64,000 nt of DNA. Source: CBFHMJ01 sp965656875 (GTDB taxonomy: Bacteria > Pseudomonadota > Gammaproteobacteria > Enterobacterales > Alteromonadaceae). Shown here piece after piece: positions 25,760-34,871 of the stretch; the first letter of the stretch is position 1; each line of letters starts with the position of its first letter. The translations under genes and the position numbers were made by a program. The notes under the pieces were generated by a model that made no database searches, was not told the origin of the DNA, and worked only from the letters and a program-made list of their open reading frames with translations. The DNA lies in the NCBI GenBank assembly GCA_965656875.1, contig CBFHMJ010000021.1, positions 17,210-81,209 of the forward strand, read 5' to 3'.

Positions 25760-26281
25760 ATGAAATCACTAACAGCAAAAATCACAGCAATGGGTATTAC
25801 GTCATTTTTAACGCTTGGCCTTGGCTTACTATCACCGGTATCACATGCCGTGTCGATTAATGGATATGCATATACCGATGTAGGTGAACGTGAAATTGAA
25901 AGTGCATGGCATCGTCATCTAAATTTTGGATTGAATAAATCTGGATCTGAATCGGGGGCCGTTAAAATTGCATGGAACAGCACTATTACAGCAACGGGTG
26001 GGGCGGAACATATATCTGGCGGACATGCAGGAACGATCAGAATTGTCGGTGAAAAGGGCCAGTGGGTTAACATTTCAACAGATAATAACGTAACACTGGT
26101 TCCAGTATCGGGTAATGGTCCTAATTTATCCGTTGATTTGGACGCGCCAGCTTCAGTTCAATTGGAAGCTGATACAGGGGAACGAAATTATGTTTCCATA
26201 GGTGGCACGATGTCCATGCCCGGCAATCTTCCGGCTGATCATTATCGCGGTCATTTCGCCATTTCCCTTGATTACCAATAA
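25760..26281 (+). CDS. DUF4402-type fimbrial subunit-like protein
   Basis: This 173-residue protein has a signal peptide (cleavage near 30, SHA). The mature part is beta-rich with the DUF4402 pattern: LNFGLNKSG near the start, then GAVKIAWNSTITATGG, ISGGHAGTIRIVGEKG, and an ending YVSIGGTMSMPGNLPADHYRGHFAISLDYQ. DUF4402 proteins are usually encoded with a PapD-like chaperone and an usher-like outer-membrane protein and are thought to be pilin-like subunits. That is the situation here. A strong GAGGT site precedes the ATG, and an intrinsic terminator separates it from the chaperone gene, favouring more subunit than chaperone. Confidence 0.8.
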   Translation: MKSLTAKITAMGITSFLTLGLGLLSPVSHAVSINGYAYTDVGEREIESAWHRHLNFGLNKSGSESGAVKIAWNSTITATGGAEHISGGHAGTIRIVGEKGQWVNISTDNNVTLVPVSGNGPNLSVDLDAPASVQLEADTGERNYVSIGGTMSMPGNLPADHYRGHFAISLDYQ

Positions 26282-26324
26282 ACAACTCATTTCCCTTTTC
26301 TGATTGTCCTTTCTTATTTTGACT

Positions 26325-26353
26325 AAAGCCGATGATGTATCGGCTTTTTCTTT
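26325..26353 (+). terminator. Terminator/attenuator between pilin-like and chaperone genes
   Basis: AAAGCCGAT (26325-26333) and ATCGGCTTT (26339-26347) pair, followed by TTTCTTTC. Its position inside the operon suggests partial termination, raising subunit mRNA over chaperone mRNA. Confidence 0.8.
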
Positions 26354-26365
26354 CGAGGTATGACT

Positions 26366-27163
26366 ATGAAACGTTCTACTTTATGTCAGCTAATGATGGT
26401 AATGCCTTTATGTTTAGTATTATTTGAAGCATCGGCAAACATGACGATGAATCCTAAGCGTGTTTTGTTAGAAAATCGAGAACGGTCATCGGGCCTGGTT
26501 GTAAAAAATACGACTAACGCGGAAACCCGTTATGAAGTGACATTCAAAGAACTGATGATGAATGAGCAAGGTGTGTTTGAACGGGTTGATGAAGAGGCCG
26601 AATACCCGTATGCCGCATCGCAATTTATTCGTTTTTCACCCAGAGCTTTTACGCTTAAGCCAGGTGCGTCCCAAACGATTCGGCTACTGGTTCGTAAGCC
26701 TGGTAATCTTCAACCCGGGGAATATCGTTCGCATTTAACGGTGTCGGAAGTTCCGGCAGAGTTTGATGATAGTGATCAAAATCAGGTGGCACTGATCCCT
26801 GTGATGAGTATGTCGGTGCCAGTTATCGTTCGACATGGCAAGCTGGAAGGTGGCGCCAGTATTAGTGGACATCAGATTCAGTATGAGGAGGACAAAACGT
26901 TTCTGGAATTGACGCTCGATCGCGTAGGTGCGTTATCTTCGTTTGGTACAATCGATGTATATCAGTCAGATAAAAAGTCGCTGTTAATTGGTCGGGCCAA
27001 AGGGATTTCAATTTTGCCACCGCTGAAACGACGCGTTATCCGGATTCCTCTGGATGAAAATTTAATGAACGCAGCGATGGCGCAAAGTGGGTTAACGGTC
27101 GAGTTTTATGGCAGGGATAAGGAAAATCAGCAACTGACATTTGTTCAATATGAAGTGAATTGA
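26366..27163 (+). CDS. PapD-like periplasmic chaperone
   Basis: I choose ATG 26366, which has GAGG at proper spacing; ATG 26360 is too close to that site. The protein has a signal peptide and then the two-immunoglobulin-domain chaperone pattern. The first domain opens with MNPKRVLLENRERSSGLVVKNTTNAETRYEV and includes ASQFIRFSPRAFTLKPGASQTIRLLVRKPGNLQPGEYRSHLTV, which carries the donor-strand and Arg/Lys features. The second domain ends LTVEFYGRD. It should hold pilin-like subunits in the periplasm before handover to the usher. Its 3' end overlaps the convergent usher gene by 19 bp. Confidence 0.88.
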   Translation: MKRSTLCQLMMVMPLCLVLFEASANMTMNPKRVLLENRERSSGLVVKNTTNAETRYEVTFKELMMNEQGVFERVDEEAEYPYAASQFIRFSPRAFTLKPGASQTIRLLVRKPGNLQPGEYRSHLTVSEVPAEFDDSDQNQVALIPVMSMSVPVIVRHGKLEGGASISGHQIQYEEDKTFLELTLDRVGALSSFGTIDVYQSDKKSLLIGRAKGISILPPLKRRVIRIPLDENLMNAAMAQSGLTVEFYGRDKENQQLTFVQYEVN

Positions 27164-29814
27164 CAGCGTTCGGTGCATTGAATGGTTAGATCGACGCCGG
27201 ATAAAATGTCCTGTTCCGGCGTTAGTTCAATCTTATGGGTCAGTTGTTCGGTATCTGGCAGTGTGCGATGTGTGACTGACAGTGTGTAGCGTCCGGTGGG
27301 TAACTGTTCAATCAGATAATAGCCTCCGGAATCAGTTTGGGTTTTCTTGATGACTTTCCCTTGTTGTTTTACGGTGACAGTTGCACGTCTTAATGGCTGT
27401 TGTCCTTTGTCTGTTAGTACCGTTAATGTTCCGTCCAGTTCTCCAATAATATTGACCGGGAATGACACGGATAAAACCCGACCCTTTCGAACCTTTATGT
27501 GTTTTACCGGCTGTTGAGGCTGGTAAATATTCTCTCCGATGATACCCCCTTCCATTGTAATTGAGACTGGTGAATTATCCGGTAAATCGTGGATAACGTA
27601 ACGTCCGTTCTGATAGGTTATTGAAGATGGATTCTGGCCGTTAAGTTTAAAGGTTGCGTCTTTTATCGGAGTTTTGTGACCTGCCTGAATAAGGAAAGGA
27701 TGAAGTGTCAGTGTTGTACGTTTTCTGCCCGGCAGGGCATTGATACGCCATGCATGATTATTACGTTGCAATGAAAAGTTCACATTGAATGAAAGCGTAT
27801 AGTCAGCCTGCCCATCCAGGCCAGCAGTAACACTCAGCGTTGTGGCTGAAAACCGTTTGTTCATACTGATGTTCAGATTCTGTCGGTTGTGTTCACCGCG
27901 TTGTAAACGATAACTGGTATTTATGCTAAAGGTATCGGAATACCGGTAGTCAAAAGCGGTTGATATGGATTGCCAGTTAGGGGAAGGTGACACATCGTAG
28001 TCCAGTGAAGCTCGCATACCAGCCTGTTCTGACAGTGAACTATTGACCTGAAAATTTCCGTTTATCGTGTGTTCTCTCGTATGCCCAATCAGGCTTCGTT
28101 TCAGATTGAGCGTATTAGACAAATTTACTGATGGCTGATTGATGCCAATCTGAAGAGACGTATCATGCTGCTTATTGCCTGAATAGTAAGCTTCAAAAGC
28201 TGTGGTCATATTGACGGACAAGGGGTGTTTCATCAGAGCTGGTGTTAATCGGTCATTCAGACGAACAGTGCTTGTGTATTTGAGTGTGTCACTGTTATTA
28301 CGATTAAAATCACCATGAAAGGTGTCCTCATAAAACGTGATATTCGCGAGTAAACTGGCAGAGCCAATTTTTTGCTGCAGGGTCAATCCGGATGCAAACG
28401 CTCGGTTACTTAAATCATTGGATAGCTCTAATCGTAAATAGCGATCCTGAAAAGACGTTCGTATCCCACCCGTTATAAAGTTTCTGCGGGTTAACCGATC
28501 TTGAACATCAATAGTCTGACTAACCAACCGGGTCGTCAACGATGTTGATGTAGTCAGGCCGGTTAATGTATTGAGTGTCAGGTGAGGACGAGACGTGTTT
28601 TTTGAACCTGAAAAGCCAAGTAAATCGGCACCTTCATCAACTATGGATGCTTGATAATACGTTGCACCAGGTGCAATCAATTCATGGTGAAGCGATAAAA
28701 CATTGGTATCGGTCGTTAATTCCCCGCGCGGTCCATATTGTCGAATTTCAATAGTGTTTGTTCCCATAATTAGCGGGAAGTCATTGACGGTGTATATACC
28801 CTGTTCGTTGCTGGTTGTCGCTGTTATCAAGGTATTATTTCGATAAACTTCTATGTCCCAACCCGGCGGTGCGTTTCCACTTAAATCAGTATCTTCCTGA
28901 TAGAGTCGGGTTGCGTCACTAAAATTACTGAATTGAATGCCCAATCCTCGAATGGCTGAGGATGCAAGGCGATCAGAGGTGGTAAAAATATCGCCAAATT
29001 CCCAGTTCGTTAATAATGCGGCATGCTGTTGTTCTGATTGGCCGGATAATGAAAGTCGGGCACTGGTCAGCCCTTTTTTATCATCACCGGCAAAAAATAA
29101 TGACGATGATTGTTTGAGTAAATCCTGATATAGATAGCCATTAAATCGCTGAGAAATCTGATTTGTCTGACTGTCATAACGACTGACCAGATTGACATCA
29201 CTACCGGGGATACTGAGCCATTGCCAGGGCGTTGTCACAAATGTGTCAGCTGATGGCATGCCAGCATTCGTCTCTTTCTCTAATCCAAATGTTGAGCGTC
29301 GAGCTTCCCTGGCCAGGCGTGCTTCATAGGGTAAGGTAACATCGGTATGAACAGAGAGTTCTTGTTGTTGCTGGTTAAATGTCAGTGTTATGGGAAGCCA
29401 GCGTGCAATGGTGGTGAGATCAACGTAAAAGTCATCGTAGATGTACAAATAATTGATGGTTAAGACTTCGTTTACTCCATTCACCGTAAGGATTTGCTTG
29501 TTCAGATCGATTTGGATTTGATTCTCCTCTGTGATGTACCAGCCCTCAGCCATACCTTGCTCAATATCTACTTTAATATTGAATTCCAGTACGTCAGCTA
29601 ATTGTTCCAAAGGAACCAGTAACTGATTGTGGTTAAACAGCGCCGGCAAGGCTTCAGTAAATACCACATATTTATCTTTTACTACCCGAACCACCGTGAA
29701 GTACTGGTCAAATTGAGCATCTGACAAGGTGTTTGTAGGGGAGGGGATGATTGAAGAATTGGCAATAACATCACCGGAAGTAATCAGGATCAGAGCAATA
29801 CACAGACAGCGCAT
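27145..29814 (-). CDS. Usher-like outer-membrane protein
   Basis: This 889-residue protein has a signal peptide and an N-terminal region (about 30-160) unlike classical FimD. A long run of amphipathic strands (about 200-690) with a plug-like domain around 320-375 (NAPPGWDIEVYRNNTLITATTSNEQGIYTVNDFPLIMG) follows. At the C-terminus are two carboxypeptidase-regulatory-like beta-sandwiches, the last with LTVLTDKGQQPLRRATVTV and SGGYYLIEQLPTGRYTLSV. It should translocate the DUF4402 subunit. It is encoded on the opposite strand to the subunit and chaperone, downstream of the LuxR-type gene, an unusual arrangement for such a system. Confidence 0.8.
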   Translation of the reverse strand: MRCLCIALILITSGDVIANSSIIPSPTNTLSDAQFDQYFTVVRVVKDKYVVFTEALPALFNHNQLLVPLEQLADVLEFNIKVDIEQGMAEGWYITEENQIQIDLNKQILTVNGVNEVLTINYLYIYDDFYVDLTTIARWLPITLTFNQQQQELSVHTDVTLPYEARLAREARRSTFGLEKETNAGMPSADTFVTTPWQWLSIPGSDVNLVSRYDSQTNQISQRFNGYLYQDLLKQSSSLFFAGDDKKGLTSARLSLSGQSEQQHAALLTNWEFGDIFTTSDRLASSAIRGLGIQFSNFSDATRLYQEDTDLSGNAPPGWDIEVYRNNTLITATTSNEQGIYTVNDFPLIMGTNTIEIRQYGPRGELTTDTNVLSLHHELIAPGATYYQASIVDEGADLLGFSGSKNTSRPHLTLNTLTGLTTSTSLTTRLVSQTIDVQDRLTRRNFITGGIRTSFQDRYLRLELSNDLSNRAFASGLTLQQKIGSASLLANITFYEDTFHGDFNRNNSDTLKYTSTVRLNDRLTPALMKHPLSVNMTTAFEAYYSGNKQHDTSLQIGINQPSVNLSNTLNLKRSLIGHTREHTINGNFQVNSSLSEQAGMRASLDYDVSPSPNWQSISTAFDYRYSDTFSINTSYRLQRGEHNRQNLNISMNKRFSATTLSVTAGLDGQADYTLSFNVNFSLQRNNHAWRINALPGRKRTTLTLHPFLIQAGHKTPIKDATFKLNGQNPSSITYQNGRYVIHDLPDNSPVSITMEGGIIGENIYQPQQPVKHIKVRKGRVLSVSFPVNIIGELDGTLTVLTDKGQQPLRRATVTVKQQGKVIKKTQTDSGGYYLIEQLPTGRYTLSVTHRTLPDTEQLTHKIELTPEQDILSGVDLTIQCTERCQFTSY

Positions 29815-29827
29815 GAGGTATCAGCTG

Positions 29828-30475
29828 TCACAGTAGTTGATGAGATGCTGCAAATCGAAACAGTTCAGTCACACGGCTCAGACCCAATTTTTTCATCATT
29901 CGAGTTCGATGTGTTTCGACAGTTTTGATACTGATGAACAGGTGATCCGCAATTTCCTGACTGGTCATAGTGTTCACAACCAAAGTAAAAACTTGTTTTT
30001 CCCGACGACTTAAACGGTTATAAGCCGCTGGTGGTTTGGGCTGATGGAATGGCAGATTTAACAAATGACGAGTAATTAATGAGGACAGGTAGGGCTTTCC
30101 CAGTGAAGTTTCGCTTAATGCGTAGTTGATTTCAGTGCTACTGGCTGCGGTAGGCAGGATGCCATCGATCTGATGCCCAAATGTTTTAGAAATGCCCTCA
30201 GCCAGCTCTTTTGTTTTATGCTCGTTTAGTTGGATAAGGATCCGCGTTCTTTCCCGTATTCGTGGATTGACTCGAGCCAGATCTTCAAAATGCTGAGGAT
30301 GAAAAAAGGTACTAATTAACGCTAGGTCACAACACTCTTCTAAAAGTGTTTGTTCGATATCTTGAAAATGACAAGGGATCACTGACAAATCGTAAGATTT
30401 TATCTTAGATACTGTTTTCTTGATTTGTTCCTCAGGCGTGTGAGGCGCATAGAGAAAGGTAAGCGTTAATGGCAT
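29828..30475 (-). CDS. LuxR-type transcription regulator
   Basis: I prefer ATG 30475 (about 215 residues); the longer frame begins at a TTG. The N-terminal ~130 residues look like a degenerate receiver domain, with VIPCHFQDIEQTL and CDLALISTFFH, and no clear phosphoacceptor Asp. The C-terminal LuxR/GerE helix-turn-helix is clear: LSRREKQVFTLVVNTMTSQEIADHLFISIKTVETHRTRMMKKLGL. The usher gene starts 14 bp after its stop, so the two are co-transcribed. It probably controls the fimbria-like locus on both strands. Non-phosphorylated control or another input is inferred. Confidence 0.82.
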   Translation of the reverse strand: MPLTLTFLYAPHTPEEQIKKTVSKIKSYDLSVIPCHFQDIEQTLLEECCDLALISTFFHPQHFEDLARVNPRIRERTRILIQLNEHKTKELAEGISKTFGHQIDGILPTAASSTEINYALSETSLGKPYLSSLITRHLLNLPFHQPKPPAAYNRLSRREKQVFTLVVNTMTSQEIADHLFISIKTVETHRTRMMKKLGLSRVTELFRFAASHQLL

Positions 30476-30600
30476 TCGAGTCACCGCAGAGTTTTTTGTT
30501 ATTCGCGGGAGGATATACAGCAGTGACAACTGTTGTGTGGGAAAAGGTAAGGTGAATTATCCGGGGTTATTTCGACTGTAGCAGAGCCAGTTCTTTATCA

Positions 30601-30629
30601 GGACACCCATGTTTTAACGATGGGTGTCC
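30601..30629 (+). repeat. Single hairpin element in a divergent promoter region
   Basis: GGACACCCAT (30601-30610), a 9-nt loop and ATGGGTGTCC (30620-30629), preceded by CA and followed by TGATAAG, giving a 12-bp stem. It sits between the LuxR gene (minus) and the topoisomerase-like gene (plus). Confidence 0.92.
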
Positions 30630-30784
30630 TGATAAGCACTGATAAGCAAACAGGGTTAACCGAGCTTGTTCTGAAAACCCATCAATTATTCCCCCGGCTT
30701 TTTCAGGCACTGTAAATATCGCCTCTGTACACTTCTGTTCCACATCTTATAACAGCGGTTAAATTCAAAAAGTGTAGTAGAGAT

Positions 30785-32536
30785 ATGACGTTATTTTTGT
30801 GTCCGAAAGTTGTTTACAGCCAGATGTTGACGCACGTGTTAGGGATGACGTCGGTTATACGTGAGAGCGGTTATTTTTACGGAAAGTCCTGCTATGTCTC
30901 CTGGGTCAATCAGCACCTCTTTTTTTCGTTGGAAGAATCTATACGCAAAATTACGGCGGATTACGTGTTTGATTCATGTATCCACCTGAATAATCATTTA
31001 AAAATCAAAGATCGATTCCGTTATCACTTGATCAAGGAGCTACTTAACAATGTAGACGATGTGGTGATTCTGACTCGACCTAATACGATGGATGAAGTGG
31101 TCATGCGCACTTTGTTGCAGCTCTGTCACTGCCCACATCCGATTAAATCGGTCAGCCTGGTGGCACTGGATGAAGTATCTGTGGCCGCGTTGTTAAGTAA
31201 ACCACGCCATGTGAAGCGTGTGTCATCTATCATCCGTCGCGCTTCACCGGATTATCTGATCGATGAGTTGTTCAGTCGTTATTTGACCGGCTTGAGAAAC
31301 CGACAGAATATTCCGGTGCAAACTGCTTATGAGAACACGCTGGCTCGGCGGCTGAATTATCATAATGCCTTTATCCTTGCCAATATTTTCAATGGCAATG
31401 TCATGACGCCCGCTATGCTGGTTCGCCACTTTCATACCCGGATTTCACTGGAAGTTGAAGCGGGGGAAGCCCGGCATTTTCATGTCACACCGGTGGAAAA
31501 TCCGGGAGCGCCTTTTCCGGAAGATGTTGCACAACACATTCATCAACTAATGGATGAACGCCATACATTTACCGCGGATTTCTTATGCGTTCGGGAAGTC
31601 ATTGAACCGCCACCACGACTGTTAACGCTCACCGATCTGATTCGTCAATGCGAACCTCTTGGCATGACGGCTCGTGAAGTTGAGGACATTTTGATGTCGT
31701 TATTCGAAGTACCGTTATCCTTGATTTCCTTCCCGGCGGCTGAGACCAGTGAGCTAACCATTCGTCGTTTTTCATCAGATGATTTACCAGTAGAGATCCT
31801 GAATGGTGGATATGGCCGTTATTTATCTGACGATGTATTCGATGCAGAGCGCTCAATGGTCATTAAGATCGACGATCCGTTGATTATCACGCCTACATCT
31901 CGTTTTCCTGACCCCGAACAAATGACTGAAAAGCAGCAAATTGTGTATAGCATGATCCTTAAGCGGTTTTATGCACAATTTTGCAATGCTCACCGATATC
32001 GGGAAATCAGTTACCGGGTAACGATTCAGGATCTTGAATTCATTGCCAGTGAGCATGTGATCACTGAAGCAGGCTGGAAAGCAATGTATAACAATGCTGA
32101 AACTGCCTACAGCGTAATGCCGTCAGTGATGACCCGAGTGACGAGTACTGCCCGAATTACTGATGTTGAGCTGATTGAAGCCGAAGACAGTCAATACGAA
32201 GAAAACACTATTGGCTGGCTGATGCATCGCTTTCATACGATGTTCAGTCATGCAGCGCTGGACCTGCCTGAAGTGAATCATAATCATCTCTCCCGAGCGA
32301 TGCATACCCTTTATAAAGCACTGAAAAAGATGACGACTTCCGAGTTAATATTCATCAAAAATGGCGTGCTGGAAGTCAATAAACAAGTCAAAAAACTGGT
32401 GCCGGATGTGAATGATCAGATGTTGGCACCTAAGCAGTATTTGCACTGGATTAACAAAGCTGAACGTGTGCGCCAGGGAATGGAAGCGCCGGACTGGCTG
32501 ATGCATAAATTTAATGATTTTTTGATTCGAGGATAA
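30785..32536 (+). CDS. Topoisomerase III-like protein lacking catalytic residues
   Basis: This 583-residue protein aligns by eye along its length with TopB-type type IA topoisomerases. MTLFLCPKVVYSQ matches MRLFIAEKPSLAR. VVILTRPNTMDEVV (94-107) matches the DPDREG toprim motif. LTLTDLIRQCEPLGMTAREVE and LISFPAAET match the active-site segment before and at TYPRSD. TEKQQIVYSMILKRFYAQFC and TEAGWKAMY match later motifs. The catalytic Glu is Pro7, the toprim acidic residues are Arg98 and Asn100, the tyrosine is Phe316, and the conserved Arg is Ala318. It cannot cleave DNA by the known mechanism. It leads the ICE-derived operon; a DNA-binding or scaffold role is inferred. Confidence 0.85.
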   Translation: MTLFLCPKVVYSQMLTHVLGMTSVIRESGYFYGKSCYVSWVNQHLFFSLEESIRKITADYVFDSCIHLNNHLKIKDRFRYHLIKELLNNVDDVVILTRPNTMDEVVMRTLLQLCHCPHPIKSVSLVALDEVSVAALLSKPRHVKRVSSIIRRASPDYLIDELFSRYLTGLRNRQNIPVQTAYENTLARRLNYHNAFILANIFNGNVMTPAMLVRHFHTRISLEVEAGEARHFHVTPVENPGAPFPEDVAQHIHQLMDERHTFTADFLCVREVIEPPPRLLTLTDLIRQCEPLGMTAREVEDILMSLFEVPLSLISFPAAETSELTIRRFSSDDLPVEILNGGYGRYLSDDVFDAERSMVIKIDDPLIITPTSRFPDPEQMTEKQQIVYSMILKRFYAQFCNAHRYREISYRVTIQDLEFIASEHVITEAGWKAMYNNAETAYSVMPSVMTRVTSTARITDVELIEAEDSQYEENTIGWLMHRFHTMFSHAALDLPEVNHNHLSRAMHTLYKALKKMTTSELIFIKNGVLEVNKQVKKLVPDVNDQMLAPKQYLHWINKAERVRQGMEAPDWLMHKFNDFLIRG

Positions 32537-32538
32537 TC

Positions 32539-33003
32539 ATGCTGCTAACCCCCGTATTCCCTTTGTTACTGTCAACGTTGTATACCGCGCATGTGGCGCA
32601 TACCGGGCTGACTCAAACTCCGCTCATGCGAGGGACATTGATTGAAACCGACCGTTATTCACTGATTGCACCGCAAGCCAGCATCGCTGAAACCGATCCT
32701 TTGGCGGTCAATGTCGAAGTTGTGTTTCCGCCAGCCGTAAAAACGGTAAAAGATGCGGTGCGATACCTGCTAACGCACTCTGGCTGGGTGTTAGCAGCAA
32801 ATAACGCGAATTCGGATGCATTTGCGCTGACACTAAAACGGCCATTACCCCAGGTGCATCGCCAGCTCTCGCTGATGTCATTGCGCCAGGCATTGCAAAC
32901 CCTGGTTGGCCGGCATTTTGTTCCGGTGGAAGATCCACTCCGCCGAATTTATTCCTTTGATTTAAAAGACGAATATAAGGGGCTGTTAAGTCATGACCAG
33001 TGA
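32539..33003 (+). CDS. ICE PilL-type protein (TIGR03748-like)
   Basis: This 154-residue protein starts 2 bp after the topoisomerase-like gene, with GAGGA upstream. Residues 43-75 (SLIAPQASIAETDPLAVNVEVVFPPAVKTVKDAV) and the following RYLLTHSGWVL, LTLKRPLPQVHRQLSLMSLRQALQTLVGRHFVPVEDPLRRIYSF match what I know of the integrative-conjugative-element PilL N-terminal family of PFGI-1-like elements. A hydrophobic N-terminus suggests export. In those elements the family belongs to the mating-pair apparatus. Here the usual transfer ATPases are absent. The gene overlaps the next by 11 bp. Confidence 0.75.
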   Translation: MLLTPVFPLLLSTLYTAHVAHTGLTQTPLMRGTLIETDRYSLIAPQASIAETDPLAVNVEVVFPPAVKTVKDAVRYLLTHSGWVLAANNANSDAFALTLKRPLPQVHRQLSLMSLRQALQTLVGRHFVPVEDPLRRIYSFDLKDEYKGLLSHDQ

Positions 33004-33847
33004 AACTCGTCAGGATACACAACACCGTACACCTAAAAACGCGAGAAAGACTTCGCAAGATACCATCGAACCACATGATGTTAGTTCAACAGAGACACCA
33101 ACAAAAAAACCAGCGAATCCCAAATTGATATTGAGTGGTTTGCTGGTCGGTATGGTCGGTCTGGGCCTGGTGATTCAGGCAATGATTAGCCAGTCGGGAT
33201 TATTTGATGATGCGGCTGATCAGGTTGTAGCGCCACCGATACCAGTGACGGCGGGTATCGACGATGAAAGTATGACGATTCAGGGTTTTGACATTGAGGG
33301 CGACGGGCTTACATCGGACCTGAAATCACCGGACGTAACCACCGCCTCATCTGATGATGAATTGCCCCTCACTATGTCGTCAGACAATGAAGCTTTGGAA
33401 AAGGCCGTTGCCACACTGGCCGATGAGTTTCTTACCCTGACGCTCATGGTTCAGTCATTGAATCAATCGCTGGAAACGATCAAGGTCAACCAGGCACAAT
33501 TGCTGGATGTTGTGCAACAGCAGGATCGGACGCATGTTGACACATTGCAATCCTTGCAGGCTGGCGTGAAGAACAATGAACGCTGGCTTGGTGGTTTGTC
33601 ACGGCAACTAACTGATATGAAAATTAATATTGAACAAAAGGCCAGTGAGTTTCCCGTGGTGGTTTATAGCAAAAATACCTGGGGAGAAGACACATTTTTG
33701 ACTGTCGCACCGGTCCGTAATCCAGAACAAACCAACTTTCTTCGGGTCGGAGATTTTGCCGGGAACAACTGGAAATTGATCGATATCGCCGATGCAATGG
33801 CTGTGTTCCAGCATCAGGATGGTTCCATTAAGGAGTTATCGCTATGA
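32993..33847 (+). CDS. Single-pass membrane protein of the ICE-derived operon
   Basis: This 284-residue protein has a charged cytoplasmic N-terminus (1-44), one transmembrane helix (about 45-64), and an acidic, low-complexity linker (to about 125). A helical, possibly coiled-coil stretch follows (about 130-205, VATLADEFLTLTLMVQSLNQSLETIKVNQAQLLDVVQQQ), then a small C-terminal beta domain (VVYSKNTWGEDTFLTVAPVRNPEQTNFLRVGDFAGNNWKLIDIADAMAVFQHQDG). The latter resembles the pilus-type PilP/PilO-like periplasmic fold in pattern only. It overlaps genes on both sides (11 bp and 4 bp). It is probably a periplasmic partner of the PilL-type protein; not recognised further. Confidence 0.6.
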   Translation: MTSETRQDTQHRTPKNARKTSQDTIEPHDVSSTETPTKKPANPKLILSGLLVGMVGLGLVIQAMISQSGLFDDAADQVVAPPIPVTAGIDDESMTIQGFDIEGDGLTSDLKSPDVTTASSDDELPLTMSSDNEALEKAVATLADEFLTLTLMVQSLNQSLETIKVNQAQLLDVVQQQDRTHVDTLQSLQAGVKNNERWLGGLSRQLTDMKINIEQKASEFPVVVYSKNTWGEDTFLTVAPVRNPEQTNFLRVGDFAGNNWKLIDIADAMAVFQHQDGSIKELSL

Positions 33848-34110
33848 AAAACCGGACAGGCGTTATATCGATAGTTTGTTCATTGCTAAGTTTAACGGGT
33901 TGCCAGATGTTGACGGCAACCTCTGGTTCAGACTATCCGGCGGCTTCGCTCGATCTGACACGAAAGATTGATGTGATCGAAGCCGTGGTTGAAAATCCCT
34001 GGCCAGATTGCGTGGATTCCTCGGCAGTGATTCGTATTGCGAATCTCAGCCAGCCGCGACAAGCCAGGACTTATCTGGAGCAGGAGACATTATGTCAACG
34101 TTCAGAGTAG
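33844..34110 (+). CDS. Small lipoprotein of the ICE-derived operon
   Basis: This 88-residue protein has a lipobox, LTGC (near residue 20), after a hydrophobic signal. The mature part is about 68 residues with two cysteines (WPDCVDSSAV and ETLCQRSE) that could form a disulfide. The ATG overlaps the stop of the previous gene (ATGA), and its own end overlaps the next start at 34092. I do not recognise the family. Position and coupling suggest an outer-membrane-anchored part of the same envelope assembly. Confidence 0.6.
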   Translation: MKNRTGVISIVCSLLSLTGCQMLTATSGSDYPAASLDLTRKIDVIEAVVENPWPDCVDSSAVIRIANLSQPRQARTYLEQETLCQRSE

Positions 34111-34871
34111 TGATATCAGGTATTGCACTGTCGGGTTTATTGCTGGTAAGCCGTTCAGTGTTTAGTGATAGCAGTACGGGAGATAATCGCAGCGGTGGCA
34201 ACCATCGGGCTGAGCGTCAGCACAGTAGCCGCAGTGATAGCAAACTGTCACAAGATGAGAAGCTTCATGCCAGCCAGTGGGGACTGAGTAAGGATGAATA
34301 TCAACGGTTTAAAACCATTTTAAAGTCGCCTCGGGCCTATTTCACCCCGGGATTGAAACACAACCCGTTACTCGCTTTAGCGCTGGAATCAGAATCTGAT
34401 GCAGAAAAAAGCCGACTGGCTGACCGCTGGGTCAATATTCAATTTGAAAACAACCGAAAAATTATTGCCTGGCAACTCGAAGTTACGGCAGCCTGGCAAC
34501 GCCAGTTCCCCAATGTTCCTTCATTCAGTTACAACAATCCGGCAACCGCGCATCATCGCGTTAGTCAGTCTTCAGCGTCAGTTTTTCCGACCTGGATGAA
34601 AGGTAAGGCTCAATCTGCGAAACGGGCACAACTATATGTTAAGACTGATGATTGCCCAACCTGTACCACGATGTTTCAGCAATTGTTTAAACAGGTTGAG
34701 CAGGGGAGTTTGAGTGGTATCGACGTTCATTTTGTTGGCAAGCCGGGTAAAGACGAGATTATAAGTTGGGCAACCAGGGCAGGATTGACGACTAACGATG
34801 TGAATAGAAAACGCACCGTCACCCTGAATCTGTCGGATAAAAACGATTTGGACACCCCTTATGTTGAATAA
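34092..34871 (+). CDS. ICE protein of the PFL_4693 / TIGR03759 type
   Basis: The start at ATG 34092 follows CAGGAG; the longer frame is a shadow of the lipoprotein gene. The protein has a signal peptide. ASQWGLSKDEYQRFKTILKSPRAYFTPGLKHNPLLALALESESDAEKSRLADRWV matches the conserved W-GLs-eE-w-ry...G-r-g-ywsPgldPl-aLGvear of this ICE family as I recall it. A thioredoxin-like end follows: RAQLYVKTDDCPTCTTMFQQL, with DCPTC as a CxxC pair, and VHFVGKPGKDEIISWATRAGL. In ICEs it is a periplasmic, possibly disulfide-handling, component of the transfer region. Confidence 0.78.
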   Translation: MSTFRVVISGIALSGLLLVSRSVFSDSSTGDNRSGGNHRAERQHSSRSDSKLSQDEKLHASQWGLSKDEYQRFKTILKSPRAYFTPGLKHNPLLALALESESDAEKSRLADRWVNIQFENNRKIIAWQLEVTAAWQRQFPNVPSFSYNNPATAHHRVSQSSASVFPTWMKGKAQSAKRAQLYVKTDDCPTCTTMFQQLFKQVEQGSLSGIDVHFVGKPGKDEIISWATRAGLTTNDVNRKRTVTLNLSDKNDLDTPYVE

